The notes under the pieces: model-generated | The model's input: only the letters and a program-made list of their open reading frames with translations | What the model was told of the DNA's origin: nothing | The model's database searches: none | In this document: in pieces, positions 25,154 to 34,280 of the stretch | Layout: each line of letters begins with the position of its first letter | Numbering within the stretch: the stretch's first letter is position 1 | Made by a program: the position numbers and the translations under genes | NCBI GenBank assembly: GCA_944325345.1 | Contig: CALUZV010000009.1 | Coordinates: forward strand, 62,001-126,000 | DNA length: 64,000 nt | Source of the DNA: an uncultured Parabacteroides sp. | Lineage (GTDB): Bacteria; Bacteroidota; Bacteroidia; Bacteroidales; Tannerellaceae | Direction: 5' to 3'

Positions 25154-27616
25154 ATGAAACTTAGGAAAAGCTTATTACCCCCTGAAACATTAGTAGATGA
25201 AGATTCAATCAGCGTAGTCATGCCGATTGTGGCCGACTGCGATGTGGATGAGGATTTCTCCTCTGGCATAGAGAAACTCGGCGATGAAATCCCCATTCTT
25301 CCCTTACGAAATATGGTTCTCTTCCCCGGTGTCGCCATGCCGGTCATCGTAGGACGTCCCAAATCCATGCGATTAATCAAAGACGCTGTTCAAGCCAAGC
25401 AACTGATTGGCGTTGTTTGTCAGAAAGAAATGGATACAGACGAACCGGGCGAGGACGACCTTTTCACGACGGGAGTTATCGCCGACATCCTGCGAATCTT
25501 GGAAATGCCCGATGGATCTACCACCGTCATCCTGCAAGGCAAAAAGCGTTTCGCTCTTGACGAACTGACCGAGAAGGAGCCTTATCTGAAGGGGCATATC
25601 ACGCTCTTGGATGATACTCGCCCCAAAAAACCGGACAGGGAGTTCGACGCGCTCCTTTCCAACGTCAAGGATTTGACAATTAAAATGCTGCGAGCGGGAA
25701 ACGAGCCAATCATGCAGGAATTGATCTTCTCCATCCGCAATAACCGGAATGCGCTCTACTTGATCAATTTCTCGTGCGCGAATCTCATGACGAGTGCGGC
25801 TGAAAAGCAACAGCTCTTGCTGATCAACGATTTAAAGGAGCGTGCTTTCCGTCTCCTCTCGATTTTGAACCGCGAATATCAATTGATGGAATTAAAGGCT
25901 TCCATCCAGATGAAAACTCAGGAAGACCTCGATAAGCAGCAGAAGGAATATTTCCTCCAGCAGCAAATCAAGACTATCCAAGAGGAATTGGGTGGAAACA
26001 TCAATGAACAAGAGGTCGAGGAGTTGCGGGAGCGTGCCAAAAAGAAAAAATGGCCGTCCGCAGTCGCGGATACCTTCGAGAAAGAGTTGAAAAAGCTCGA
26101 GCGCCTGCATCCGCAGTCTCCCGACTATTCAGTTCAAATGCAGTACGTGCAGACTATCATAAGTTTGCCGTGGGATACCTATAGCAAGGATAATTTCAAT
26201 CTCGCCCATGCGCAAAAGGTGCTCGACCGCGACCATTACGGCCTCGAAAAAGTCAAGGAGCGAATCATCGAGCATCTTGCCGTCCTGAAGCTGAAAGGAG
26301 ACATGAAGTCCCCGATTATCTGTCTCTACGGCCCGCCGGGTGTCGGCAAGACATCGTTGGGGCGTTCTGTCGCCAGCGCGTTGGGACGCAAGTATGTGCG
26401 TATGTCTCTGGGAGGTTTACATGACGAAGCCGAGATACGCGGCCACCGTCGCACGTATATAGGAGCCATGTGCGGCCGTATTCTCCAAAATCTGCAGAAA
26501 GCCGGCACTTCTAACCCGGTTTTTATCTTAGACGAGATTGATAAGGTCTCCAGCGAGTTCCGGGGAGACCCTGCGGCTGCATTATTGGAAGTCCTCGACC
26601 CGGAGCAGAATAATACGTTCCATGATAACTATCTCGACATTGATTACGATTTGAGCAAGGTCATGTTCATAGCCACAGCCAATAATCTCAATACGATTTC
26701 GCAACCACTCCTCGACCGCATGGAGTTAATCGAAGTAAGCGGGTATATTCAAGAGGAAAAGGTTGAGATTGCTTCTCGCCACCTCGTGCCGAAACAACTC
26801 GATGCGCACGGCCTTCCGAAGAAGTCTGTTAAGTTTTCAAAGAAGGCATTGGATGCTGTTATCGAATCGTACACGCGCGAGAGCGGGGTTCGCGAATTGG
26901 ACAAGAAAATTGCCAAAATCGTCCGCAAGATTGCCCGCGACGTCGCGTCGGAACGTGTCTCCGGCTCGGTTTCGGTAAAGCCCGAAAACTTGAAGGAGTA
27001 CCTCGGCGCTATCGAGTATTCGCGCGACAAATATCAAGGTAATCAGTACGCTGGCGTCGTAACCGGCCTGGCATGGACCGCCGTCGGTGGCGAAATCCTC
27101 TTTGTCGAATCCAGCATCAGCAAAGGCAAGGAGGGAAAGCTTACGCTGACGGGAAACCTCGGCGACGTGATGAAGGAATCCGCCATCCTCGCGCTCGAAT
27201 ACGTCCGCGCCCACGCTTCGCTCTTCAACATCGACGAGGAGCTCTTCCGCAACTGGAACGTCCATATCCACGTGCCAGAAGGCGCTATCCCCAAGGATGG
27301 CCCAAGCGCCGGCATCACGATGGTAACCTCGCTCGTTTCTTCCTTCACGCAGCGGAAAATTAAGCCTAACCTCGCGATGACGGGCGAAATCACGCTCCGG
27401 GGGAAAGTCCTCCCCGTGGGTGGCATTCGCGAAAAGATTTTAGCCGCCAAGCGTGCGGGAATCACCGAAATCATCCTGTGCAAGGAGAACAAGCGTGATA
27501 TCGACGAAATCAAGCCGGATTATTTGAAAGGACTGACGTTCTTCTTCGTTGACGACATTCAAGAGGTCGTTCGTGAGGCGCTTTTGGAGGAAAAAGTTGA
27601 TAATCCGCTCTTTTAG
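25154..27616 (+). CDS. lon: ATP-dependent protease Lon
   Basis: An 820-residue Lon protease. It has an N-terminal substrate domain (IPILPLRNMVLFPGVAMPVIVGR), a coiled-coil region with QQKEYFLQQQIKTIQEELG, an AAA+ domain with Walker A GPPGVGKTS (about residue 395) and Walker B VFILDEIDK, and a protease domain with catalytic Ser in PKDGPSAGITM (about 718) and Lys in ILAAKRAG (about 765). It degrades misfolded and regulatory proteins in the cytoplasm. The start is set at 25154 after the promoter box; in-frame codons back to 24785 run antisense to trmN6. Confidence 0.97.
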   Translation: MKLRKSLLPPETLVDEDSISVVMPIVADCDVDEDFSSGIEKLGDEIPILPLRNMVLFPGVAMPVIVGRPKSMRLIKDAVQAKQLIGVVCQKEMDTDEPGEDDLFTTGVIADILRILEMPDGSTTVILQGKKRFALDELTEKEPYLKGHITLLDDTRPKKPDREFDALLSNVKDLTIKMLRAGNEPIMQELIFSIRNNRNALYLINFSCANLMTSAAEKQQLLLINDLKERAFRLLSILNREYQLMELKASIQMKTQEDLDKQQKEYFLQQQIKTIQEELGGNINEQEVEELRERAKKKKWPSAVADTFEKELKKLERLHPQSPDYSVQMQYVQTIISLPWDTYSKDNFNLAHAQKVLDRDHYGLEKVKERIIEHLAVLKLKGDMKSPIICLYGPPGVGKTSLGRSVASALGRKYVRMSLGGLHDEAEIRGHRRTYIGAMCGRILQNLQKAGTSNPVFILDEIDKVSSEFRGDPAAALLEVLDPEQNNTFHDNYLDIDYDLSKVMFIATANNLNTISQPLLDRMELIEVSGYIQEEKVEIASRHLVPKQLDAHGLPKKSVKFSKKALDAVIESYTRESGVRELDKKIAKIVRKIARDVASERVSGSVSVKPENLKEYLGAIEYSRDKYQGNQYAGVVTGLAWTAVGGEILFVESSISKGKEGKLTLTGNLGDVMKESAILALEYVRAHASLFNIDEELFRNWNVHIHVPEGAIPKDGPSAGITMVTSLVSSFTQRKIKPNLAMTGEITLRGKVLPVGGIREKILAAKRAGITEIILCKENKRDIDEIKPDYLKGLTFFFVDDIQEVVREALLEEKVDNPLF

Positions 27617-27624
27617 AGTTATGG

Positions 27625-27735
27625 GGTATGAGTTATGAGTTCCGATTCAGGAATACGCCTGCGGAACTCATGACTCTCTCCTCTAACTCATATCTTCCCC
27701 CGATAATTTATACTTCATAATTCATAATTCCCTTC
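27625..27735. repeat. imperfect inverted repeat downstream of lon
   Basis: ATGAGTTATGAGTTCC (about 27636-27651) pairs with GGAACTCATGACTC (about 27663-27676) around GATTCAGG/GCCTG; a further ATGAGTT/AACTCAT pair and a TTCATAATTCATAATTC direct repeat follow. It probably acts as a lon terminator or is repeat debris; no coding content. Confidence 0.5.
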
Positions 27736-27737
27736 CC

Positions 27738-28514
27738 GTGTTATTTTTCTTCTCTTCCACCGGAAATTCTTCCGCCATCGCCCGTCGTCTCTCTACTGTT
27801 TTGGGCGAAAAATTATTCTCGATGGCAGAGGCTTTAAAAAATTCAGATGCTGATATCCCCGTCTCGTTGGCAGGGGAGGAGCGGCTGATTTTCGTCTTCC
27901 CCATCCACGCCTGGGGTCCGGCCTTGTCAATTTCTCAATTTCTGAACCGCTGGCGTCCTGCGGGTTATAATGGGCAACCAGCATATGCGGTTTGTACCTG
28001 CGGCGACGATTGTGGGCGTACCGACCTGCTTTTCGGCCGAATGCTGAGGGAACAAGGGATTCCCCTCCGCGCCTGCTTTTCTGTCCAGATGCCGAACACA
28101 TACATCCTCCTTCCCGGCTTTGATACGGATGCGAATGAGGTAGTCCGCAAGAAGTTGGCAGCCAGCCATCCGCGTGTGGAGGAAATCGCCTCGGCCATCC
28201 TCCATTCCGACTTCTCGAAGCCGCTCTACGTCGCCGGTTCCTTCGCCCGTCTGAAAACCTCGCTCGTCTATCCGCTCTTCGCCCGCTGGTGGTCGCATCG
28301 GGTAAAGTTCCATGCGACAGCGGCTTGCGTGGGCTGCAATCTCTGTGCCTCGGTCTGTCCTTCGCGCGCTATACATTTAATAAATAAAAGACCGGTGTGG
28401 ACGGCCTCTAAATGCGTGCAATGTCTCGCCTGCATCCACCGTTGCCCGAAACGGGCTATCGAATACGGAAACGCGACCGCCGGCAAGGGCCGATACGTTT
28501 TAAATGAAGAATGA
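27738..28514 (+). CDS. EFR1-type flavodoxin/ferredoxin fusion protein
   Basis: A 258-residue protein with an N-terminal flavodoxin-like domain (FFFSSTGNSSAIARRLS, FMN-phosphate loop) and, at about residues 195-245, two 4Fe-4S motifs (CVGCNLCASVCPSRAI and CVQCLACIHRCPKRAI). This is the EFR1 family ferredoxin architecture; such proteins are inferred to carry electrons in anaerobes, with partner unknown. The chosen start is GTG at 27738; no upstream in-frame ATG or strong ribosome site is seen. Confidence 0.82.
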   Translation: MLFFFSSTGNSSAIARRLSTVLGEKLFSMAEALKNSDADIPVSLAGEERLIFVFPIHAWGPALSISQFLNRWRPAGYNGQPAYAVCTCGDDCGRTDLLFGRMLREQGIPLRACFSVQMPNTYILLPGFDTDANEVVRKKLAASHPRVEEIASAILHSDFSKPLYVAGSFARLKTSLVYPLFARWWSHRVKFHATAACVGCNLCASVCPSRAIHLINKRPVWTASKCVQCLACIHRCPKRAIEYGNATAGKGRYVLNEE

Positions 28515-28549
28515 TGCCTGTGGAGTAAAAATTTCAGCGGAATTGTTTG

Positions 28550-28557
28550 TATTTTTG
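28550..28557 (+). promoter_or_regulatory. -7 promoter box for the TlpA-like gene
   Basis: TATTTTTG fits TAnnTTTG and lies 26 bases before the ATG at 28583. Confidence 0.6.
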
Positions 28558-28582
28558 CCTGCAAATTTTCAAACAATTCATT

Positions 28583-29566
28583 ATGAAACAGATTCTCATG
28601 CTGCTGGCAGCATCCGCCGTCCTCTGGAGCTGCCAATCGAAGCCGAATGGCTTCACGATTGAGGGAACTATCGATTCGCCTGCACAGGGCAAGATTTACC
28701 TCAAATCTTTCCGAAACAAGATGTTTTTCACCGAGGATTCTGCCGAAATCCGCGACGGACGCTTCCAGTTCTCCGGTCGCGTCGAGCAACCTCTGCTCTA
28801 CGGCCTGCAGACGGAGGAAATGGACTACCCGGCCCAATTCTTCCTCGAGAATGTCTCCATGCAGGTTGCCATTAAGGATGAAGGCTCGGTCATCGACATC
28901 CAAAATTCGCCAGAAAATGTTATCTTCCAAGGAAATGCCGAACGCGCTGTCGCCGATGGATTCAACATCGACAGTCTCATCACGAAGTTCCCAACTTCAC
29001 CTTCAGCCGCCTATTTCCTTTACCGCTATTTCACGTATCAATTACCGCTCGACGACCTGAAGGCGGTGCGTGCAAAACTCGACCCCGCGCTCGATTCTTG
29101 CCCTTACGTCCATGAATTAGACGAGATTGTCCGCAAATTGGAGAATGTCCAGCTCGGAAAAGTCGCCCCCGACTTCACACTCCCGGATACCGCCGGCGTT
29201 TCCGTCTCCCTCTCCGATTTCCGGGGAAAATTCGTGTTAATCGACTTCTGGGCATCGTGGTGCCCTCCGTGCCGGCGTGAAAATCCAAATGTCGTAGCGG
29301 CTTTCGAGAAATATCGCGACAAGAACTTCACCGTCCTCGGTGTTTCGCTCGATCGCGACAAAAAACGCTGGCTCAAGGCGATAGCGGATGATAAACTGAC
29401 GTGGACTCACGTCTCCGACCTGAAATACTGGGATTCCGAAGTACCGGCCCTATACGGCGTGCGGGGCATCCCAAGCAACGTGCTAATTGACCCCGACGGG
29501 GTGATTATCGGCCGAAACCTCCGCGAGCAGGAACTCCACGACGCGCTCGAGAAATTCCTCAAGTGA
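28583..29566 (+). CDS. TlpA/ResA-like thiol:disulfide oxidoreductase lipoprotein with DUF4369 domain
   Basis: A 327-residue protein with lipoprotein signal MKQILMLLAASAVLWSC, an N-terminal DUF4369-like beta domain (FTIEGTIDSPAQGKIYLKSF), and a C-terminal thioredoxin domain (about 190-327) with the active site WASWCPPCRREN and cis-Pro region GIPSNVLID. It would act as a periplasmic, membrane-anchored thiol reductant or oxidant, as in cytochrome maturation or oxidative stress; the target is not evident. The start at 28583 sits just after a promoter box. A strong bidirectional terminator follows. Confidence 0.9.
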   Translation: MKQILMLLAASAVLWSCQSKPNGFTIEGTIDSPAQGKIYLKSFRNKMFFTEDSAEIRDGRFQFSGRVEQPLLYGLQTEEMDYPAQFFLENVSMQVAIKDEGSVIDIQNSPENVIFQGNAERAVADGFNIDSLITKFPTSPSAAYFLYRYFTYQLPLDDLKAVRAKLDPALDSCPYVHELDEIVRKLENVQLGKVAPDFTLPDTAGVSVSLSDFRGKFVLIDFWASWCPPCRRENPNVVAAFEKYRDKNFTVLGVSLDRDKKRWLKAIADDKLTWTHVSDLKYWDSEVPALYGVRGIPSNVLIDPDGVIIGRNLREQELHDALEKFLK

Positions 29567-29572
29567 TATAAC

Positions 29573-29630
29573 AAAAAACCGGCGACAGCAAATGTCCTTT
29601 CCAAGCATTTTGCTGTCGCCGGTCGTTTTT
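29573..29630. terminator. bidirectional terminator between convergent genes
   Basis: ACCGGCGACAGCA (29578-29590) and TGCTGTCGCCGGT (29611-29623) form a perfect 13-bp stem. It is flanked by CGTTTTT on the plus side and AACAAAAAA on the other, serving the TlpA-like gene and the convergent DUF6261 gene. Confidence 0.88.
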
Positions 29631-29634
29631 CGCC

Positions 29635-30552
29635 TTATTGGACTACCGGGCGGTCGTCCGGCTGCGTCGTTTCCGACCCGCTGTCGTCAGGTTTCTGACT
29701 ATCATCGGGATTGCTCGGTTTCGACGTATTGCCAGCGTCCGTCGAAGGCGTTTTGTCGGTTTTCTTCCGAGGCCCGCGTTTGTTGCGCGAGCTCCGAGCT
29801 TTCTTGAAGATAAATACCGCATTCTTAATGAAATTCGTAGCTTCCTCGCTGGGGAAGAGAACTGCGGCCGCGTTTACCGTGTCGCAGAGGTCATCCATCA
29901 GATCTTGTGCCTCGTCTTGTAAATCCGCAACTTTAGCAGCATTCTGCCGTGCAGTGAAGAAAGCATTCCGTTGTTGTTCGAGTTTCGCGTATTGATTGTT
30001 CCATTTTTCAATCTCAAGCAGGCAACTCTCGAGCCCCATCGTCGTAATATAAGCAGAATATTCCGTCTTCCGTGCGTCTTCGAGTAATCCGTTGATTACT
30101 TCCGTACGCTCGTCGATCGGTCGCCGGTAGAAATTTTTATATGGCTTAATCTCGGCGTTCATCTTCAATGCAGCCTTTCTTTCTTCCTCGAACGGATTTT
30201 TTTTGTAATCCAATATCTTACGGACGAAGAAATTGGCCGCGCGGCATCTCTCGCTGTCGATATTTGCCATTTCCGGCGATAGGTTACTGGCGTTTGATTG
30301 CAAAGTGGCAGAACGTAGCAGCGCATAGACTGCCCGCAATTTTCCAACCAATTCCGCCGACACATGAAGAACTTCCACTCCATCATTGAAATCTACCATC
30401 TGGACTTGTGGACGGTCTTCCTCAACCGGCTCTTCCAGCTCGCCTTCGGCGATTTTTGCCAGAAGATTTACTATGAGGGTGATGACATGAGCTGTTTCGC
30501 CTCCCCTCAAGTTCCTCATCGATGAGGAACGAATTAATTTGAACGATCCCAT
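29635..30552 (-). CDS. DUF6261 family protein with tail ending DDRPVVQ
   Basis: A 305-residue helical protein, no signal peptide or membrane segment, of the DUF6261 type (N-terminal MGSFKLIRSSSMRNLRGGE; FYRRPIDERTEVINGLLEDA; VLFPSEEATNFIKNAVF). Function unknown. From about residue 253 a basic patch (SSRNKRGPRKK) is followed by a Pro/Ser/Asp tail (PDDSQKPDDSG) ending QPDDRPVVQ. It is a paralogue of the genes at 7117 and 51206. The start at 30552 is chosen because upstream residues have no family match. A palindromic array lies directly upstream. Confidence 0.75.
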   Translation of the reverse strand: MGSFKLIRSSSMRNLRGGETAHVITLIVNLLAKIAEGELEEPVEEDRPQVQMVDFNDGVEVLHVSAELVGKLRAVYALLRSATLQSNASNLSPEMANIDSERCRAANFFVRKILDYKKNPFEEERKAALKMNAEIKPYKNFYRRPIDERTEVINGLLEDARKTEYSAYITTMGLESCLLEIEKWNNQYAKLEQQRNAFFTARQNAAKVADLQDEAQDLMDDLCDTVNAAAVLFPSEEATNFIKNAVFIFKKARSSRNKRGPRKKTDKTPSTDAGNTSKPSNPDDSQKPDDSGSETTQPDDRPVVQ

Positions 30553-30624
30553 ATATTTTTCATATTTTAGGATTATTAAAAATGATAAAATAGCCATCCG
30601 CGTCCGTTAGTTACCATCTGTAGC

Positions 30625-30752
30625 CTGCAAAATCCGTTTCGCGCTCGCGATTTTCAATCCGTGGCTCGCAAATAGAGATTCGCGCCTGCAATTTCCATTT
30701 TGCCCGCCGCAAAATAAAACTCTCGGTCGCGATTTTCATTTTGCTGCTTTCA
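30625..30752. repeat. palindromic array, about 21-bp period, upstream of the DUF6261 gene
   Basis: About six units of the type TCGCAAAAT..ATTTTGC(G) are spaced near 21 bp (starts 30626, 30645, 30666, 30687, 30708, 30727), alternating orientation so that adjacent units are inverted. It lies between a possible promoter box (30795-30802) and the gene, so it may be transcribed as leader RNA. The gap 30553-30849 holds nothing else. Confidence 0.65.
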
Positions 30753-30794
30753 GATGATAATTCACTTCCGTGGACGGGGAAAGGATTTCGGGGA

Positions 30795-30802
30795 CAAAGT
30801 TA
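30795..30802 (-). promoter_or_regulatory. possible -7 promoter box for the DUF6261 gene
   Basis: The minus strand reads TAACTTTG, a TAnnTTTG match, about 240 bases before the gene, which would place the palindromic array in the leader. Confidence 0.4.
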
Positions 30803-30849
30803 CGAATTTCGCTTAATATATTCTCGCTTTGTCCCCAAGAAAATGATGG

Positions 30850-33456
30850 TTAATTTATCCTAATTGTTGTTTTCTTCAAATCTTTCGTTGCCGATGACTT
30901 CCCGTAATAGATTTCATATTGTCCCGCGCGCACTTCCATCTCTTGTGTATCGTCGTTGAAAGAATAAAACGCGCTTGCCGGCAATTCGAAGCTAACGGTC
31001 TCTGATTCACCTGCGCGAATATGAACTCGCTTGAATCCTGCCAGCGATTTCAGCGGTGCCAGCTTATCATTCAGATTTTTCACGTAAACCTGAGCGACTT
31101 CGTCTCCATCCCGTTTTCCGGTGTTCGTTATCGGGAAAGAAATCATAATTGACTCTCCCGCCGTGATTTCCTCGGCCGACAGCGTCGGTTTCCCATATTC
31201 GAAAGTCGAATAGCTGAGGCCGTAGCCAAATGGATAGAGAGGCTCACCCGTGAAGTAGCGATAGGTTCTACCTTTCATATTATAATCCTCAAAATCGGGG
31301 AGTTGTGAGGCCGATTTGTAGAAAGTAACCGGCAAGCGGCCGCCGGGATTATAATCCCCGAAGAGAATGTCGGCCACAGCCTGTCCTCCCTCTTGTCCAC
31401 CATACCAAGCGTTCAAAATCGCGTCGAGATGGTCATTTTCCCACGTCAGAGCCAGCGCACTACCCGTGCACACGACGTAGATGACCGGCTTGCCCGTCGC
31501 CTCGAGCGCCTTCACCATTTCGCGCTGTACGGCAGGGATTTCGATGTCGAGACGGTCTCCTTTCTTGAAGCCGGGGGCATCCACAGGCATTTCTTCGCCC
31601 TCGAGACGCGGGGAAATGCCTCCAACATAGATGATTACATCACAATCCTTGACTTTGGCCGCTGTCGCCGCAAAATCGACATTTGTGCGCTGCCCGACGG
31701 AAAAATTCAGGTCGGCGCTACCAATTTTCTGCATATATTCAATCCGCAGGGGGTATTTCTTTCCAGCCTCTGCTTTAAGGACATACGTCTGCGCGCCTCC
31801 ATATTCGTTGTCCCAAATCTCGGCCACTTTCTCGTCGCCGACAAAAAGCCGGAAGCCGTCGTTGCCCGAGATGCTGAATTCGATATCCCCGCTGACGGGC
31901 GACGTAAATTCACCGCTGTAGCGAGCCGTAAAGTTTGTTAAATTCACATTCGGGGCGAATTGCGTATTCCCGCCCGTCGTATAGTGCAGCTCCTTCGCGA
32001 TGCCCGTATAGACCGGCTCGCCGGAGAATTCCGTGTTGTTAAAGTATTCTGCCTTTAGTCCTTGGCCCATCTCGGAGGAGATATTTCCGCTTAAATCCGT
32101 CATGACGAAATCCGCGGTGTGGTTGCAGCCCAATTCATAGACAACCTCTGCGCCCGGCACCTTGTTGCGAATTCCCTCGAGGATAGTCGTCGTCCGCGTC
32201 GGGAACCCGTTATAATTGGCCCACAGCATGGTAGAGTCAGCCGCATTGGGACCCACGACGGCGATTTTCTTCAAATCCTTACTGAGCGGGAGAATATTGT
32301 TTTGATTTTTTAACAGCACCATACTCTGACGCGCCATTTCCAAAGCCTGCTGACGATGCTCATCGCTCGAGACCACGCTGTACGGGATTTTGGAGAACGG
32401 CACCCGCTCATCTGGATCGAACATTCCCAGTTGCATACGCGCGCGGAAGAGGCGCTTCAAGGAGACGTCGAGGTCAGATTCCTTGATTTTGCCTTCATTT
32501 ATCGCTTGGATTAGAGACCTGTACGAGCCACCACACTCAGTATCCGTCCCGCTGAGGACAGCCGCAGCCGAGGCCGAGGCCGCGTCGGGATGCGTTTCGT
32601 GGCGCGGGGTGCGTTCGTCTTTTTGCCAGAAATCATCAATCGCTCCGCAGTCGCTGGTGATAATTCCTTGGAAATTCCAGTCGTTCCGCAAGATGTCGAT
32701 GAGTAATTTATGGCTGCCGCAACACGGCTCGCCCTCGTAACGGTTATATGCGCACATCACTTCCTGGACGTTACCTTCTTTTACTAACGCCTCGAAAGCA
32801 GGGAGATACGTCGTCCAGAGATCGCGAGGTGTAACGGAGACATCAAACGAATGCCTGTTCCATTCAGGTCCACTGTGCACCGCATAGTGCTTCGCGCACG
32901 CGTGCGTCTTAAAATACGTGGAGTCGTCCCCCTGCAGGCCGCGGACGACAGCGAGACCCATGCGGGTAGTCAAAAATGGATCTTCTCCGTAAGTTTCCAT
33001 TCCCCGGCCCCATCTGGGATCGCGGAATATGTTTATATTCGGAGTCCAGAAGGTCAAGCCCTTGTAACGGTCATATTCCTGCTTCTTTTGGTAATCGTGG
33101 TACTTGGCGCGCGCCTCGTCGCTGACCATCTCGAATGTACGGTGCACCTCGGCATCATTAAACGTGGCGGCGAGGGCGATCGCCTGCGGGAAGACAGTTG
33201 CGTTTCCCGCGCGGGCAACGCCGTGCAAAGCCTCGTTCCACCAGTCGTAAGGAGGAATTCCGAGGCGCGGGATGGCAGGAGTCTGGTTCATCATCTGACC
33301 AACCTTCTCTTCCGGCGTCAAGCGGCCGAGCAAGTCGGCGACACGTTCGTCGATAGGCAAATCCGGATTGCGGAATGGAAAATCCGGCTGTTTTTCTCCG
33401 CAAGACGAAGCCGCAAAGAGGGCCACGGCGGAGATGGTGAGAATTTTTGCTTTCAT
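30850..33456 (-). CDS. glycoside hydrolase family 3 with inserted PA14 domain
   Basis: An 868-residue exported lipoprotein (signal MKAKILTISAVALFAASSC). The GH3 N-terminal domain runs to about 390, with KHYAVHSGPEWNRHSFD and the nucleophile Asp in GIITSDCGAIDDF. A PA14 carbohydrate-binding domain (GLKAEYFNNTEFSGEPVY, roughly 465-600) interrupts the GH3 C-terminal domain, and a fibronectin-III-like domain ends the protein. Such enzymes are beta-glucosidases or beta-xylosidases/arabinosidases acting on plant or host glycans; the exact sugar cannot be read here. The ATG at 33456 is preferred over a TTG two codons upstream. No SusC/SusD pair is nearby. Confidence 0.92.
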   Translation of the reverse strand: MKAKILTISAVALFAASSCGEKQPDFPFRNPDLPIDERVADLLGRLTPEEKVGQMMNQTPAIPRLGIPPYDWWNEALHGVARAGNATVFPQAIALAATFNDAEVHRTFEMVSDEARAKYHDYQKKQEYDRYKGLTFWTPNINIFRDPRWGRGMETYGEDPFLTTRMGLAVVRGLQGDDSTYFKTHACAKHYAVHSGPEWNRHSFDVSVTPRDLWTTYLPAFEALVKEGNVQEVMCAYNRYEGEPCCGSHKLLIDILRNDWNFQGIITSDCGAIDDFWQKDERTPRHETHPDAASASAAAVLSGTDTECGGSYRSLIQAINEGKIKESDLDVSLKRLFRARMQLGMFDPDERVPFSKIPYSVVSSDEHRQQALEMARQSMVLLKNQNNILPLSKDLKKIAVVGPNAADSTMLWANYNGFPTRTTTILEGIRNKVPGAEVVYELGCNHTADFVMTDLSGNISSEMGQGLKAEYFNNTEFSGEPVYTGIAKELHYTTGGNTQFAPNVNLTNFTARYSGEFTSPVSGDIEFSISGNDGFRLFVGDEKVAEIWDNEYGGAQTYVLKAEAGKKYPLRIEYMQKIGSADLNFSVGQRTNVDFAATAAKVKDCDVIIYVGGISPRLEGEEMPVDAPGFKKGDRLDIEIPAVQREMVKALEATGKPVIYVVCTGSALALTWENDHLDAILNAWYGGQEGGQAVADILFGDYNPGGRLPVTFYKSASQLPDFEDYNMKGRTYRYFTGEPLYPFGYGLSYSTFEYGKPTLSAEEITAGESIMISFPITNTGKRDGDEVAQVYVKNLNDKLAPLKSLAGFKRVHIRAGESETVSFELPASAFYSFNDDTQEMEVRAGQYEIYYGKSSATKDLKKTTIRIN

Positions 33457-33554
33457 TGTCAATAATTTTACGTGAATATGTAGTAGATAAAAAATTATTG
33501 AACAAATGTAGCGAAAAGGAGAAAAAAATAAGCGAAAAGAGGGAAAAATATTGG

Positions 33555-34208
33555 TTATTTGGAAAGAAATTGTTGCAAATCGGCAACCGAGTCCGCGATG
33601 AAGTCGGCACCGGCGTCGGAAAGCTCATCGCGGCTGCCGTAACCATATAGAACGCCGAGAGAGGAAATCCCATTCGCGCGGGCGCCGATGACGTCGTATT
33701 TGCGGTCGCCCACCATGAGGATATGTTCTTGCGACACGCCCGGCATATTCTGCAACGCATATTGGATAACAGCCGCCTTCGTCGGACGATCCCCGTCGAG
33801 AGAACTCCCCGCGACGAAGTCGAAGAACGAATCCAACCCGAAGTGCGCTAAAATACGGCGGGCGAGGACATCCGGCTTCGAAGTTGCCAGAATGAGCCTT
33901 TTGCCGAGCGATTTCTGAGCGCGGAGGAGGGCCGGAATGCCGGGGTAGGGGATATTCTCCGCCCATCCCTTCTCGAAATAGTATTCGCGGTAGAAGCGGA
34001 CGGCGTTGTCGATTTCCTCCTCGCTGAATCCGTAATGCGAGCGGAAGGAATCACGCAACGGCGGGCCGATGAAATCGTAGAGCGAGCGGCGCTCCTTGAC
34101 CTCGATGCCGAAACGTTTTAAGGCGTAGATGAGAGCGTTGGTGATGCCCAAAGCAGGGTCTGTCAGCGTTCCGTCTAAATCGAAAAGAATATCTTGATAT
34201 GCAGTCAT
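33555..34208 (-). CDS. HAD-superfamily phosphatase (phosphoglycolate phosphatase-like)
   Basis: A 217-residue HAD hydrolase with motif I DILFDLDGTLTDP, motif II LILATSKPD, a lysine in DRPTKAAVI, and motif IV MVGDRKYDVIGA, plus an alpha-helical cap of subclass IA. It resembles Gph/PpaX-type phosphatases; the substrate is uncertain. The start MTAYQDILFDLDG at 34208 avoids upstream codons that overlap the guaB terminator. It lies downstream of guaB, transcribed the same way. Confidence 0.87.
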   Translation of the reverse strand: MTAYQDILFDLDGTLTDPALGITNALIYALKRFGIEVKERRSLYDFIGPPLRDSFRSHYGFSEEEIDNAVRFYREYYFEKGWAENIPYPGIPALLRAQKSLGKRLILATSKPDVLARRILAHFGLDSFFDFVAGSSLDGDRPTKAAVIQYALQNMPGVSQEHILMVGDRKYDVIGARANGISSLGVLYGYGSRDELSDAGADFIADSVADLQQFLSK

Positions 34209-34221
34209 GATGCAGAAAATG

Positions 34222-34260
34222 AAAAAAAAGTGGCAAAATCTGCGAGGAGACTTTGCCACT
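34222..34260 (-). terminator. Rho-independent terminator of guaB
   Basis: On the minus strand AGTGGCAAA (34260-34252) pairs with TTTGCCACT (34237-34229), followed by a run of eight T residues. It sits immediately before the HAD gene start. Confidence 0.88.
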
Positions 34261-34280
34261 ATAATGCTTCATCGAAATGT

